From Phocaeicola dorei (GTDB taxonomy: Bacteria > Bacteroidota > Bacteroidia > Bacteroidales > Bacteroidaceae): DNA of 64,000 nt. Location: positions 3,689,501 to 3,753,500 of the forward strand of contig NZ_CP046176.1 in assembly GCF_013009555.1 (NCBI RefSeq). Reading direction: 5' to 3'. The position numbers were made by a program, and so were the translations under genes. Positions 17,980 to 28,251 of the stretch are shown in pieces; the first letter of the stretch is position 1; each line of letters begins with the position of its first letter. Below the pieces are notes generated by a model. That model worked only from the letters and a program-made list of their open reading frames with translations, made no database searches and was not told the origin of the DNA.

Positions 17980-20034
17980 TTATTTCACTACAATTTCATC
18001 TGTAAACAAGAAACCTCCGAATTCACCCGAAGATGCCTGATAACGTATGTAACGTGCTTTGGCATTTCCTTCCCAACCAAAGTTGGTGAAAGTCACCTTG
18101 TCATCCTTCACTACTTTGTGTTCCATGCGCTTCAGTTCCGTAAACTCCTTACCATCATTAGAAACGGAAATGATTACTTCTGAAGGCATAAAGACTTCAG
18201 GTCCACACACCTGCATAAAGTCTGCTCCAACAGAATGAATTTCTGTTTCTTTTTCCATATCAATGGTCACATCCATTCTTTTTTTGTCTATGAAACCTTG
18301 CCAGCGCTTGTCACCATAAGTCCAGCCTCCAATCACCCCATCTACCAAGGCACTATCACCACCGGCCGAATAGCCGGGATAATAAGCGGCATCCGGTCCG
18401 TAAGTCACTTTCTTACCTACTGCCAAGTGTTGTATGGGCTGATCCGCTCCCGGACGATTTCCTATCTCATTTTTCAAATCGAAAGGATGGTATCCTTCAG
18501 CTTTCAATGCCTCTACCTCTTTCAATGCGCGAGCATGAAAATCATCATAGTTCTTCACAGAAGGATCACTCCAAGCAACTTCCGCCAACGCAAGAATACG
18601 AGGATAAATCATCATTTCCGCATGTTCCGGAGTCGGAATATATTCTGTGAATAAATTAGCTTGTACTCCATACACTAACTGGACTTTATCCGCACTCAAA
18701 GTATCGGGTACAGGATTAAATGAATAAACTTTGGCCAAAGGCAGATACCCTCCTATTGCTTCCGGCTGGGAATCAGGAGCATCCTGATAAGAATCAAAAT
18801 AGCAGAACTCACCCGGACTCATAATAGCCATGTGGCCGGAATCAACCGCTTTCATTCCCCCTTCCGTGCCACGCCATGACATGACAGTAGCATTAGGCGC
18901 CAAACCACCTTCCAATATTTCATCCCAACCCAATAATTTACGTCCGTGGGCATTCAAAAAGACCTCGATACGATGAATCAGATAACTCTGTAACTCGTTC
19001 ACATCTTTCAAGCCCTCTTTTTTCATACGTGCCTGACACAGTTTGCAAGTGGGCCATGAGGCTTTACCGGCCTCATCCCCTCCTATATGAATATATTCGG
19101 ACGGGAAAAGTTCCATCACCTCTGTCAACACATTTTCCAGAAACTCAAAAGTCTTTTCATTACCGACACAGAAATCGGCTTGTTTGTAAGGTTCGTGTGT
19201 ACAAGACAACTCGGGATAAGCAGTCAGTACTTCTTCCGAATGTGCAGGCATCTCTATCTCAGGAATAACAGTAATAAAACGTTCCTGAGCGTATGCCACC
19301 AGTTCACGGATATCATCTTGAGTATAATAACCTCCGTGAGCATCTTTACTACCTTCTTCTTCATACCGTCGTCCGTTATTCCACCATTCTTTCCATGTAG
19401 GAAACTCACGCCATGCCGCAAATTCTGTCAGACGGGGATATTTTTTTATTTCAATACGCCAGCCCGCAGCGTCAGTAAGATGCAGATGCAAACGGTTCAA
19501 TTTATAATATGCCAAAGCATCCATCTGCTTTTTTATAAATTCCTTGTTGAAAAAATGACGGGAAACATCCATCATAAAGCCACGATAAGCAAAACGGGGC
19601 TCGTCTGTAATGACTCCTACCGGCAATCCTTTTTCATCAGCCATTTGCAGCATAGTCTGAACTCCATAGAATAGTCCTGCTCCGGAAGTCGCACGAATAA
19701 GTACCTGATCAGGAGTTACCGTCAGAACATACCCCTCGGAAGAGTTTACCTCCGGCAATTGAGCCACTTGCTTCAAGACAATAGTATGTCCCTCTTCTGC
19801 CGCTACCGGTTTCAGCTTCATGAAAGAAGCCGCCAAATAATCCTTCAAAATCTTTTTATCTCCTTCGGACGCATCTATATACAATCCTGTTTCCGGATTC
19901 AGAGGAAACACTCCCTGTTGCAATTCCACCTTCAATGGTGCAGGAATAACAGAAAGTGTGCGTTGCTCTTCCTTTGTGCAACTTGCAAACAACAAGCCCA
20001 ATGCAGCTCCTGCCAATATAATCAATTTTCTCAT
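17980..20034 (-). CDS. GH20 beta-N-acetylhexosaminidase (third copy)
   Basis: This 684-residue lipoprotein (lipobox LLFASC, Cys at about 19) has the GH20b helper domain (about 28-145), the GH20 TIM barrel (146-500) and a C-terminal discoidin-like carbohydrate-binding domain (about 540-684). The catalytic Asp-Glu pair is D320-E321 in HIGGDEAGKASW, and the substrate tryptophans lie in VMSWRGTEGG. It removes terminal GlcNAc or GalNAc by substrate-assisted catalysis. Its start overlaps the mutarotase-type gene stop by 4 bases (ATGA). It differs clearly from the two other GH20 genes of the operon, suggesting different linkages or positions. Confidence 0.9.
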   Translation of the reverse strand: MRKLIILAGAALGLLFASCTKEEQRTLSVIPAPLKVELQQGVFPLNPETGLYIDASEGDKKILKDYLAASFMKLKPVAAEEGHTIVLKQVAQLPEVNSSEGYVLTVTPDQVLIRATSGAGLFYGVQTMLQMADEKGLPVGVITDEPRFAYRGFMMDVSRHFFNKEFIKKQMDALAYYKLNRLHLHLTDAAGWRIEIKKYPRLTEFAAWREFPTWKEWWNNGRRYEEEGSKDAHGGYYTQDDIRELVAYAQERFITVIPEIEMPAHSEEVLTAYPELSCTHEPYKQADFCVGNEKTFEFLENVLTEVMELFPSEYIHIGGDEAGKASWPTCKLCQARMKKEGLKDVNELQSYLIHRIEVFLNAHGRKLLGWDEILEGGLAPNATVMSWRGTEGGMKAVDSGHMAIMSPGEFCYFDSYQDAPDSQPEAIGGYLPLAKVYSFNPVPDTLSADKVQLVYGVQANLFTEYIPTPEHAEMMIYPRILALAEVAWSDPSVKNYDDFHARALKEVEALKAEGYHPFDLKNEIGNRPGADQPIQHLAVGKKVTYGPDAAYYPGYSAGGDSALVDGVIGGWTYGDKRWQGFIDKKRMDVTIDMEKETEIHSVGADFMQVCGPEVFMPSEVIISVSNDGKEFTELKRMEHKVVKDDKVTFTNFGWEGNAKARYIRYQASSGEFGGFLFTDEIVVK

Positions 20035-21158
20035 CTTCTATTTTCTTTAATTCTATTAATTTCATTGGTACGAATGCCCGGTTTCAGTTCTCCATTAATA
20101 ATGTAATGGAATCCGTCCTGAGAAACTATTACAGCTCCGGCACGCGCACCTTGCTCATATTCACCTAATGTAGTCCATTTATTCGTCTGTGGATGATAGA
20201 GCAGCAGATTTCTGTTAAACCGATACCACTCTACAGGATGTGACAAATATTCTTTTCCCGCATAAATACCTTGGAGAGCCTTTAAGAATATATCCTTATC
20301 AACTCCTCCGGCACACAATATCATCCCCTCGCCAAAAGAGGTTCCCATTCCACCACCTAAAGAGATCTCATTACCTTCTGCATCACACGGAGTGGCAACC
20401 GATGACCATTCTTTCGTTTCCGGAGAATACATATATCCATCTACCGATAAAGAAGCCTGGTGCCCTTCAATAGCCGGGGCAAAGCCACCCCATATATAAA
20501 GTTTTCCGTCTTGCGCCACGCAAACAGGTTGTACTCTGGGTTCACCCGGAATATCTGTTTCTTTTTTCCATCCTCCAGACAAATCCAACAGATCAAGCAT
20601 GTACATGGCCGAGGACGGAATGCCATTTACATTTCCCCCGACAATATATAGTGAATGTCCTACTAATGCACCTGCCATATTATCTATAGTTGCAGGTAAG
20701 GATGGTAACGTATCCTTTTTCAAAACGTCTTTTTGCAAAGATAAAAGAAAAACATCAGACAGGCTATGGGTTGCTGTAGCTCCTCCAACACAAATTAACC
20801 CTTTTTCAGTAGAAATAGTGACTCCATAAGCTGCTGCCTGAGGCAGTTGGCCTATTTTTTTCCACTCAAAAGCCGTATCATTTGACAAAGAGGTTATATA
20901 TACATCTGGGTAAAAGACTTTTTTCCCGCCATCGGCCGCCGGTGTATCGGGAAAATTACAACCTCCGGCTATTAATAAATTTCCATCAATCACTCCCGCA
21001 TATAATGCAGAAACTCCCTTAAGAAAACCAGCATCCTCCGTAGGAAATCCCTGCATTTTCTCAAGAGATATTTCATAAACATCCGGCCGGCTGCTACAAG
21101 CAGTCACTACCATCATGCCTATTATCGCATAAATGCCATATATTATTTTCCTGATCAT
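20031..21158 (-). CDS. Cyclically permuted Kelch mutarotase-type lipoprotein (NanM-like)
   Basis: This 375-residue protein has a lipoprotein signal (IIGMMVVTACSS, Cys at about 21) and Kelch-type beta-propeller repeats: LLIAGGCNFPD, LICVGGATATH, LYIVGGNVNG, LYIWGGFAP and MILCAGGVDKD. This fits the cyclically permuted mutarotase family related to NanM, which equilibrates alpha- and beta-sialic acid after sialidase release. The sialidase in the same operon supports that role. It would act in the periplasm or at the outer membrane. It is unusual as a lipoprotein tightly coupled to a GH20 gene (4-base overlap). Confidence 0.8.
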   Translation of the reverse strand: MIRKIIYGIYAIIGMMVVTACSSRPDVYEISLEKMQGFPTEDAGFLKGVSALYAGVIDGNLLIAGGCNFPDTPAADGGKKVFYPDVYITSLSNDTAFEWKKIGQLPQAAAYGVTISTEKGLICVGGATATHSLSDVFLLSLQKDVLKKDTLPSLPATIDNMAGALVGHSLYIVGGNVNGIPSSAMYMLDLLDLSGGWKKETDIPGEPRVQPVCVAQDGKLYIWGGFAPAIEGHQASLSVDGYMYSPETKEWSSVATPCDAEGNEISLGGGMGTSFGEGMILCAGGVDKDIFLKALQGIYAGKEYLSHPVEWYRFNRNLLLYHPQTNKWTTLGEYEQGARAGAVIVSQDGFHYIINGELKPGIRTNEINRIKENRR

Positions 21159-21194
21159 GTTTTCATGGTGAAGTTTACAAATTCTTTACAAGCA

Positions 21195-21235
21195 GTGTTG
21201 CGCAGCTATCTTTTAGGACAAACGCTACGCAACAC
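21195..21235. other. Intercistronic hairpin
   Basis: GTGTTGCG (21195-21202) and CGCAACAC (21228-21235) form a perfect 8-base stem in the 94-base gap between the second GH20 gene and the mutarotase gene. No T-run follows on the minus strand, so it is more likely an mRNA stability or processing element than a full terminator. Confidence 0.4.
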
Positions 21236-21252
21236 CAGCACTGATTTTACAA

Positions 21253-23577
21253 TTAATCTACAGTAATTTCATCTACAAACAGAAATGCAGGATTTCCTTT
21301 GCCTCCATGCCAAGAAGGAATATTGTATTCCGGCTTTGCCAATACTTTCAGATAACGTGCTTTCACAGGTTCAAAGCTCAATACATGTTCATATAATTGG
21401 TTTGGATTATCCAAAGTCATTGCAGGATATTCTTCTGAAGCTACTTGCTTGAAATTCTCACCGTCTTCTGAAACAGCGACACTGATGGAACGCGCGTCAA
21501 ATATCCAGTCACCCTTCTCCACATTTGTAGTAAGTGTCACTTTGCTGAAATCAGCCGACTGCCCGAAATCAATCACGGCTTCCATATCATTCTTATAAAA
21601 AGCAATCCAACGTCCTGTCTTATAATTTCTATTTCCTTTCAAACCATCCACCAAGGTAGAGATACCGGCAAATTCATATTGCTTGTTCACAGGTTGTAGA
21701 GCTGTTATTTTCTTTGAAGTCGATTTGCTGAACGCAATGTCTTCTTTCACAATACGACTATTGCCTGTAGGACGGACAGCCATAGCCTTAAACGTACAAT
21801 TTGTATTGATCTTCACCGGTTCTGTATAAAGCTGTGAAGCGGTAGTGGGATCTGTGCCATCCAATGTATAATATACCGGACAGTTGTCTACAGTAGACAA
21901 AGTAACATCCACCGTACCAGTTTCCGCATTAGGCTCAAACCGGGCAGTCACATCAAACACGTGCTTGGCATAATTATACTGATATACATCATATATCTTC
22001 ACCATACGTACCAAACGCTGCAAGAAATCCTGATAATCCTTATGTTCAGGATTTGTCCATTGAATATCTGCCAAAGCGGCCATACGTGGTAATTCCATAT
22101 ATTCCACCTGACTAAATGTAGGAATATACTCAGTCCACAAATTAGCCTGTACACCTTTAATATATTTCTGTTCCTCCGGTGTCAGTGATGCCGGCATAGG
22201 TTCATAACTATACACACGTTCTAAAGGTAAGTAACCGCCAATGGCTTCCGGTTCCTGTTCCACATCCTTGCTCTGATAATAGTCAAAATACAAATAAGTA
22301 TTCGGTGACATAATAACATCATGCTTCTGCTTGGCAGCCTCAATACCGCCACCTTCACCACGCCATGACATGACAGTAGCATTAGGAGCCAACCCGCCTT
22401 CCAGAATTTCATCCCAGCCAATAATCTGACGTCCGTGGTCATTCAAGAATTTTTCCGCATGATTGATAATGAAGCTCTGTAATTTTTCCTCTGCCGTGTG
22501 GTTCTTGTCAGCCTTAATACCTAAAGCTTTGATACGATCCTGGCACTTTGGACATTTTGTCCAACGCACTTTAGGACATTCATCACCACCCACATGAATA
22601 TATTCTGACGGGAAAATCTGAATAATTTCTCCCAATACATCATCTATGAATTTCAAGGTTTCATCATTTCCTGCACAAAGCACATCTTCCGATACTCCCC
22701 AGATTTTCCATACTTCGTACGGACCACCTGTACAGCCTAAGTTAGGATATGCAGTCAATGCCGCTTGCATGTGCCCCGGCAAATCTATTTCAGGAATAAC
22801 CGTGATATGACGTTCGGCAGCATAAGCTACAATTTCTTTTGCTTCTTCCTGTGTGAAGAAGCCACCATAAGGCTTTCCATCATATTTTCCCGAGTTATGA
22901 CCGATAACGGTTTCCGTTCTCTTAGAACCCACTTCCGTCAATTCAGGAAGACCTTTGATTTCAATTCTCCAACCTTGATCATCTGTAAGATGCCAATGAA
23001 AACGATTCATATTATGTAAAGCCAACATATCTATAAAACGCTTTACCGAATCAACCGGGAAGAAATGACGGGAAACATCCAAATGAGCACCACGGTAAGA
23101 GAAACGAGGATAGTCATTGATTTCAACCGCCGGTAAAGCGATATCCACTCCTTGTGCCACCGGAATAGATTTACGCAAAGTCTGGATGCCATAAAATACT
23201 CCGGCTTCCGTAGGTCCGGAAATAACCACTTGGTCGCTGGTTACCTTCAACTGGTATCCTTCAGGATTTTTAGCATTTCCACCCAATTGCAGGATTATCC
23301 CCTTGCCATCTGTGCCAGCTTGTACAGCCAATGACTTTCCGGTAAGATCTTTGATATAACTTGCCAGAAATTCAGCATTCCTTTGCATCTTTTCATTGCC
23401 TTCCGGATACATTATCTTAGTTCCATTTGACAAAATGAACGGAGCAGCCTGATCCATTACCGAAATTTCCTGCGGTAACGGAATTATCTGATAATTTGCT
23501 TCTTTTACTTCTGTGTTACAGGATAAAAGCATAAAACCTGCCATTGTCAGCCCTGCAAGGCCCATTAAAGTTTTCAT
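21253..23577 (-). CDS. GH20 beta-N-acetylhexosaminidase (second copy)
   Basis: This 774-residue lipoprotein starts at ATG 23577, giving lipobox FMLLSC with Cys20; an in-frame ATG 30 bases upstream overlaps the previous gene and hides the signal. It has the GH20b domain (about 28-155), the catalytic TIM barrel (155-530; D332-E333 in HVGGDECPKVRW), a chitobiase C-terminal-like domain containing PVYYTLDGTDPTT (about 575-600), and a terminal discoidin-like domain (about 630-774). The extra sugar-binding modules suggest attachment to complex host glycans. The 16-base gap after the beta-mannosidase gene indicates cotranscription. Confidence 0.9.
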   Translation of the reverse strand: MKTLMGLAGLTMAGFMLLSCNTEVKEANYQIIPLPQEISVMDQAAPFILSNGTKIMYPEGNEKMQRNAEFLASYIKDLTGKSLAVQAGTDGKGIILQLGGNAKNPEGYQLKVTSDQVVISGPTEAGVFYGIQTLRKSIPVAQGVDIALPAVEINDYPRFSYRGAHLDVSRHFFPVDSVKRFIDMLALHNMNRFHWHLTDDQGWRIEIKGLPELTEVGSKRTETVIGHNSGKYDGKPYGGFFTQEEAKEIVAYAAERHITVIPEIDLPGHMQAALTAYPNLGCTGGPYEVWKIWGVSEDVLCAGNDETLKFIDDVLGEIIQIFPSEYIHVGGDECPKVRWTKCPKCQDRIKALGIKADKNHTAEEKLQSFIINHAEKFLNDHGRQIIGWDEILEGGLAPNATVMSWRGEGGGIEAAKQKHDVIMSPNTYLYFDYYQSKDVEQEPEAIGGYLPLERVYSYEPMPASLTPEEQKYIKGVQANLWTEYIPTFSQVEYMELPRMAALADIQWTNPEHKDYQDFLQRLVRMVKIYDVYQYNYAKHVFDVTARFEPNAETGTVDVTLSTVDNCPVYYTLDGTDPTTASQLYTEPVKINTNCTFKAMAVRPTGNSRIVKEDIAFSKSTSKKITALQPVNKQYEFAGISTLVDGLKGNRNYKTGRWIAFYKNDMEAVIDFGQSADFSKVTLTTNVEKGDWIFDARSISVAVSEDGENFKQVASEEYPAMTLDNPNQLYEHVLSFEPVKARYLKVLAKPEYNIPSWHGGKGNPAFLFVDEITVD

Positions 23578-23593
23578 AATAGATATTAATTGA

Positions 23594-26161
23594 TTAGTTA
23601 GTATCACTTAATTGCTTGATAGTTATATCAACCTTTTCATTCTTCTTCAGTTTATCTGAAGTAATAATCACTTTCTTTGTCTGTCCCGGCAACAAGTCAA
23701 AGAAGTTATCAGTAAATTTCGCACCTTGAACAGGAATCTCTATGAACACATCCCTGGCCAGCTGTCTGGCAGACAGAGTCACTTCATATTTTCCATCCAT
23801 CGGCTTCACTTTATAGCGGATCTCGGTCTTCGGTAGCTCCTGATCTTTTGCGTGGTTAAAGTAATAAATTTCTTCGGATAAAACCTCACCTTTCTTGTTT
23901 TTTAATGTCATTAGAAGAAAAGTATTTTGAGGACTTGTTGTTATACCCGCATAAGGTTCCTTATAATATAAGGTGGAAGCATTGGCCGGAACCTCGCCCT
24001 TGATACTCTTTTTAGTCAGAACTTTTCCATTAAAATCCATCACACGCAACAATAAAGTCACCTCTTTATCCGCTTCCAGCTTGTCCGACATAACATAAAT
24101 ATTCAAATCCTCCCCTTCCTTGACAGCATCTACCAATACCGGAGCAAAAGCTCTTTTTGCCTGATAATGCAACGCTTTCCAATTGCCATAATAATCAATG
24201 CTCGACCAGGAAACGACCGGCCAGCTGTCATTCAGCTGCCAATATAAAGTCCCCATACAATAGGGACGGTTACGACGATGGGCTTCCAAACCCTGGCGCA
24301 CTCCTACCCCCTGCAAAACCAAACCCATATAAACCAACTGATCGAAATCTTCAGGTACTTTATAATACAGTCCCATAGTCTTCTTGATGAGGAAATTACC
24401 GATAGTGGCTTTTTGATGAGCATTCATCACCTCCGATTCCAATGCATAATCTTCCGGTGAGGCAAAAGTAGCAATCGTCTTCATTTCAGGAAATGCCTGA
24501 AAACCAAACTCACTCATAAAACGCGGAATTTCCGTATCCAGACTTTCAAACGGTTTCTGACCATACCAGATACCCCAATTATGGCTGTCGGCAATCTTCC
24601 AGCTTTCGGGACGTCCCCAATTGGCCTCGTACGGAGAACCATGCATATAGAAACGGTCCGGATCAAGTTCAGCTACTTTACGAGGCAACAACTCACGGAA
24701 AAGTTTGTCATAACCCTGCTTCATTCCTTCCATAATACCGGGATCAGTGTATTTCTTATCCCATCCCCAGTAACGCATACCTTCATAAATTTCATTATTT
24801 CCACACCACATAGCCAGACTGGCATGGTTCCGTAAACGCTTGATATTATATTCCGCCTCGGCCTCTACCCGTTTCATAAAAGCAGGATCGGACGGATAAG
24901 TAGTGCAGGCAAAAATAAAATCCTGCCAAACTAAAATTCCATTCTCATCCGCCGCCTGGTAAAAAGCATCATCCTCATAAATCCCTCCACCCCATACACG
25001 AATCATATTCATATTGGCATCTTTCACATCCTTGAACAACTGGCGGTAACGTTCTTCAGTAATGTTAGGCAGCAAAGCATCATCCGGAATAAAATTCGCG
25101 CCTTTGGCAAACATCGGTTCACCATTGACTACAAAATAGAAGGATTCTCCCTGATCGTCTTTTTCTTTCACCACCTTTATTGTACGGAGTCCGATACGCT
25201 CTTTTTGAGAAGCTATCACTTTACCATCCACCTTTATTACGGCTTCAAAGTCATACAATGCAGGTTCCCCCCAACCATTAGGCATCCATAAATGAGGCTG
25301 CCGTATCTCTATGGGAAGAAGAATATGGTTTGTTCCTGGCTGCAATGTCACCTCTTTCTGTTCGGTTACCTTTTCACCCTCCTTATAAGAATAAGCAACG
25401 GTTACTTCCGCTTTCTGAGGAGTTGCAGAAACACTGTTTACAGTCAGGAGGTTTTCAACTTTCGCCAGATCTTTTGTTACCGAAGCCTGACGTACATAGT
25501 AATCATCAATGCGTGCCACATCATAAAAAGTCAGTGTCACAGGCCGCCAGATACCACTGGTTACCAAGCGGATTCCCCAATCCCAGCCATAACTGTAAGG
25601 CGCTTTACGGCTATAGATACTGACCCGCTTATCACTATGGTCATTATCAGCAGGATAATCAAAGCCATTGGTTTCCCATTGGGGCAACGTTTGCTTGACA
25701 GGTGAATGAAACAGAATCTGCAAATGGTTTTCTCCCTTCCGCAACACCTCTTTTACCGGAAGAGTATAGCCGACAAACATATTGTCCGTACGTTCCAACA
25801 AAGAGCCGTTCAGGTAAATATCTGCATACGTATCCAATCCTTCCAAAATCAACAAGGCAGCATCCCGCGAGAGTTGCTCATCTGTCACATTAAAAGTAGT
25901 TTTATAGACCCAGTCCTCATTCTCCACCCACTGCACTTTTTGCTCATTCATCCCATAAAATGGATTGGGCAGTTTATTATGAGAAATCAAATCCTGATGT
26001 ACCGTTCCGGGCACCGTAGCCGGCAACCATTCATTCCGGCCGACCTGGGCGAACTCCCATCCCTTATCAAGACTCAGACTCTCTGACTTCTTATACTCCT
26101 TTGCACTGAGCATCATCGGAAAGCATCCTAACATCATCAAAACTTTTAATGTTTTCTTCAT
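23594..26161 (-). CDS. GH2 beta-mannosidase
   Basis: This 855-residue exported enzyme has signal peptide MKKTLKVLMMLGCFPMMLSA and the arrangement of mannosidase-type GH2 enzymes: sugar-binding domain (25-215), immunoglobulin-like domain (215-330), catalytic barrel (330-680) and C-terminal domains. The acid/base is Glu457 in MWCGNNEIYEG and the nucleophile Glu551 in RFMSEFGFQAFP. The WCGNNE and MSEFGFQ forms are typical of beta-mannosidases rather than beta-galactosidases. It would cleave the core Man-beta-1,4-GlcNAc bond of N-glycans once the alpha-mannose has been removed by GH92. Confidence 0.9.
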   Translation of the reverse strand: MKKTLKVLMMLGCFPMMLSAKEYKKSESLSLDKGWEFAQVGRNEWLPATVPGTVHQDLISHNKLPNPFYGMNEQKVQWVENEDWVYKTTFNVTDEQLSRDAALLILEGLDTYADIYLNGSLLERTDNMFVGYTLPVKEVLRKGENHLQILFHSPVKQTLPQWETNGFDYPADNDHSDKRVSIYSRKAPYSYGWDWGIRLVTSGIWRPVTLTFYDVARIDDYYVRQASVTKDLAKVENLLTVNSVSATPQKAEVTVAYSYKEGEKVTEQKEVTLQPGTNHILLPIEIRQPHLWMPNGWGEPALYDFEAVIKVDGKVIASQKERIGLRTIKVVKEKDDQGESFYFVVNGEPMFAKGANFIPDDALLPNITEERYRQLFKDVKDANMNMIRVWGGGIYEDDAFYQAADENGILVWQDFIFACTTYPSDPAFMKRVEAEAEYNIKRLRNHASLAMWCGNNEIYEGMRYWGWDKKYTDPGIMEGMKQGYDKLFRELLPRKVAELDPDRFYMHGSPYEANWGRPESWKIADSHNWGIWYGQKPFESLDTEIPRFMSEFGFQAFPEMKTIATFASPEDYALESEVMNAHQKATIGNFLIKKTMGLYYKVPEDFDQLVYMGLVLQGVGVRQGLEAHRRNRPYCMGTLYWQLNDSWPVVSWSSIDYYGNWKALHYQAKRAFAPVLVDAVKEGEDLNIYVMSDKLEADKEVTLLLRVMDFNGKVLTKKSIKGEVPANASTLYYKEPYAGITTSPQNTFLLMTLKNKKGEVLSEEIYYFNHAKDQELPKTEIRYKVKPMDGKYEVTLSARQLARDVFIEIPVQGAKFTDNFFDLLPGQTKKVIITSDKLKKNEKVDITIKQLSDTN

Positions 26162-26187
26162 CTTACCTATCTTTATTAATTTATATA

Positions 26188-28251
26188 CTATTCAGCCCGG
26201 AATGTGGAAGCAGGCAAACCGGCGCCATTTACCAGATTGGCACGGGTAAATGGCTGCCATCCGTAACGAACCGTTTCCGGCTCTTTCACCTTATCACTCC
26301 ATACTTTTATTTTACCGTTTTCAACAACAGCCTGTGCCGGATAAAATAATCCATCATCACCTGCCACTTCGAATGTACGAACCGGTTTCCCATCCGAAGT
26401 GGACAACTTCTCCGCATAATCAAAAGAAATATAAGCCGCACCTCCACTAAATACGACTGATTTATAAAGCGGTCCCGAAGGAATGACATTTTTATATCCG
26501 TATGTTTTATTCAAAGCCCATGCAGCTAACCGTTCACCGACTTCTCTTTTCTGTTTGGGGTGTACGTCCAATGAGTCTCCCCTATCTGAACTGACAGCCA
26601 TACCGATATGAGGAATCTCCGCCATCAAACGACGCTGGCTATCACGGAACCAAGTCCATGACGGACGGTCTATACTGGACAATTGGACAAAATAGAATGG
26701 AAGTTCCGCATCCCCCCAATTCTTGCGCCAACTTTCCACCAACAATCTGAACAACTTTTCATGAGTCTCCCGATTATGGGCATTAGACTCACCCTGATAC
26801 CAAATAAAGCCTTTGACCGGAAACTGTTCCAAAGGACGGATACCCGATTCATACAAATAACAAGGCTCATAAGGATGGCGTTGCAATTTATTGAAAGACT
26901 TCTTTACATTCAAGGCAGCACGCCCACGCACCCAGTCTTGGATAAAATCATTCTGCATCCAATTACGTAAAATAGCCGGAAAACGATATTCCAATGTACT
27001 ACGGTCTATCCATGCTTCAGTAGGAGATCCGCCAATGGCATTGCAAATCAGTCCTACAGGGACTTGCAAACTATCCTGCAATTTCTTTCCGAAATAGTAA
27101 GCCACCGCCGAAAAATTACCGGCTGTTTCAGGCGAACAAACTGTCCACCGTGTATCCTTATAATATTGCAGATGATTCAATGAATCGAGTACCGAAGCAT
27201 CCCACTCCACCGCATCCGTACGCCAACGGGCTTTCATATCATAAAAACGGATATTGCTATTTGCAGCTTGAGGAACATCTTGTGCGGCAGTCGCACTCCA
27301 ATTCAGATAAAACTCCATATTCGATTGTCCGGAACAGAGCCACACTTCTCCCGCCAACACATTTTCATAGACCAGTTTCCGTTTTTCTGTAGAAACAGTC
27401 AGTGTATATGGACCGCCCGCCTTCAATGGCCGGACATCCACCGCCCACTTTCCATCTGCTCCCGTCACAGCCTGAAGTTGCTGCCTGTCTATGGAAACAG
27501 TTACTTTCTCACCGGCATCCGCTTTTCCCTGAATAGTCAGCAGACGTCCATGCTGCAATACCATATTGTCCGTATAAATTTCCGGCATTTGCAAACCGCC
27601 AAAATCACCGGTTATGCCTTCATACACCGTTTTTGCCAAGACAGCCGCACCTTCCTTATCGGGATGGACAGCATCGGGCAACATAAAAGGATATGGATAT
27701 AAAGGTGCATGAAAATCTATCAACTGTACTTGTGCGTATTTCGCTATCGTTTCTATAGCCAGCTGAATCTCATCATGCCAGTCGCGTGTGCCGGACTCAA
27801 ACCGCGGATGGCGGTCGGCAATCGGAGTCAGACGGGCAATCAAAATACGACATTCAGGATTCGCCACTCTGAACGAATCAATCAGTGCACGATAATCCGC
27901 TATAAAAAAATCACGGTAATTGGGCCAATCACGCGGATCTGTATCATTCACTCCTAAATGAATAACCACTACATCACCAGCAAAAGCCAATGCATCCTTA
28001 AACTCTTTCTGTTGCATAAAAGGCCGGTGTCCCTTGTTCAGCAACGTAGCTCCCGGCTTTCCAAAACGCTCCACCGTATACCCTTCACCCAGCATTTGCT
28101 GTAACCGGGCAGGATAGGACTCCTTATCAGGATCGGATACACCTATGCCATAGGTAATGCTATTACCTACACAAGCAACCTTCACCCGCTTCCGTGCAAA
28201 TGAAACGGTACAAAGAAACAAACATAAAATCAGTATTAATGTCTTCTTCAT
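26188..28251 (-). CDS. Two-domain sialate O-acetylesterase
   Basis: This 687-residue exported protein has signal peptide MKKTLILILCLFLCTVSFA and two esterase domains. The N-terminal SGNH domain (about 20-215) has GNSITYG with Ser31, HLGVND and DAVHPD. The C-terminal sialate O-acetylesterase domain (about 220-687) has SGQSNM (307-312) and QGESN (486-490). It would remove 9-O- and related acetyl groups from sialic acids, which block sialidases. The start overlaps the upstream small esterase gene by 4 bases (ATGA). Two catalytic centres in one chain suggest action on more than one acetyl position. Confidence 0.88.
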   Translation of the reverse strand: MKKTLILILCLFLCTVSFARKRVKVACVGNSITYGIGVSDPDKESYPARLQQMLGEGYTVERFGKPGATLLNKGHRPFMQQKEFKDALAFAGDVVVIHLGVNDTDPRDWPNYRDFFIADYRALIDSFRVANPECRILIARLTPIADRHPRFESGTRDWHDEIQLAIETIAKYAQVQLIDFHAPLYPYPFMLPDAVHPDKEGAAVLAKTVYEGITGDFGGLQMPEIYTDNMVLQHGRLLTIQGKADAGEKVTVSIDRQQLQAVTGADGKWAVDVRPLKAGGPYTLTVSTEKRKLVYENVLAGEVWLCSGQSNMEFYLNWSATAAQDVPQAANSNIRFYDMKARWRTDAVEWDASVLDSLNHLQYYKDTRWTVCSPETAGNFSAVAYYFGKKLQDSLQVPVGLICNAIGGSPTEAWIDRSTLEYRFPAILRNWMQNDFIQDWVRGRAALNVKKSFNKLQRHPYEPCYLYESGIRPLEQFPVKGFIWYQGESNAHNRETHEKLFRLLVESWRKNWGDAELPFYFVQLSSIDRPSWTWFRDSQRRLMAEIPHIGMAVSSDRGDSLDVHPKQKREVGERLAAWALNKTYGYKNVIPSGPLYKSVVFSGGAAYISFDYAEKLSTSDGKPVRTFEVAGDDGLFYPAQAVVENGKIKVWSDKVKEPETVRYGWQPFTRANLVNGAGLPASTFRAE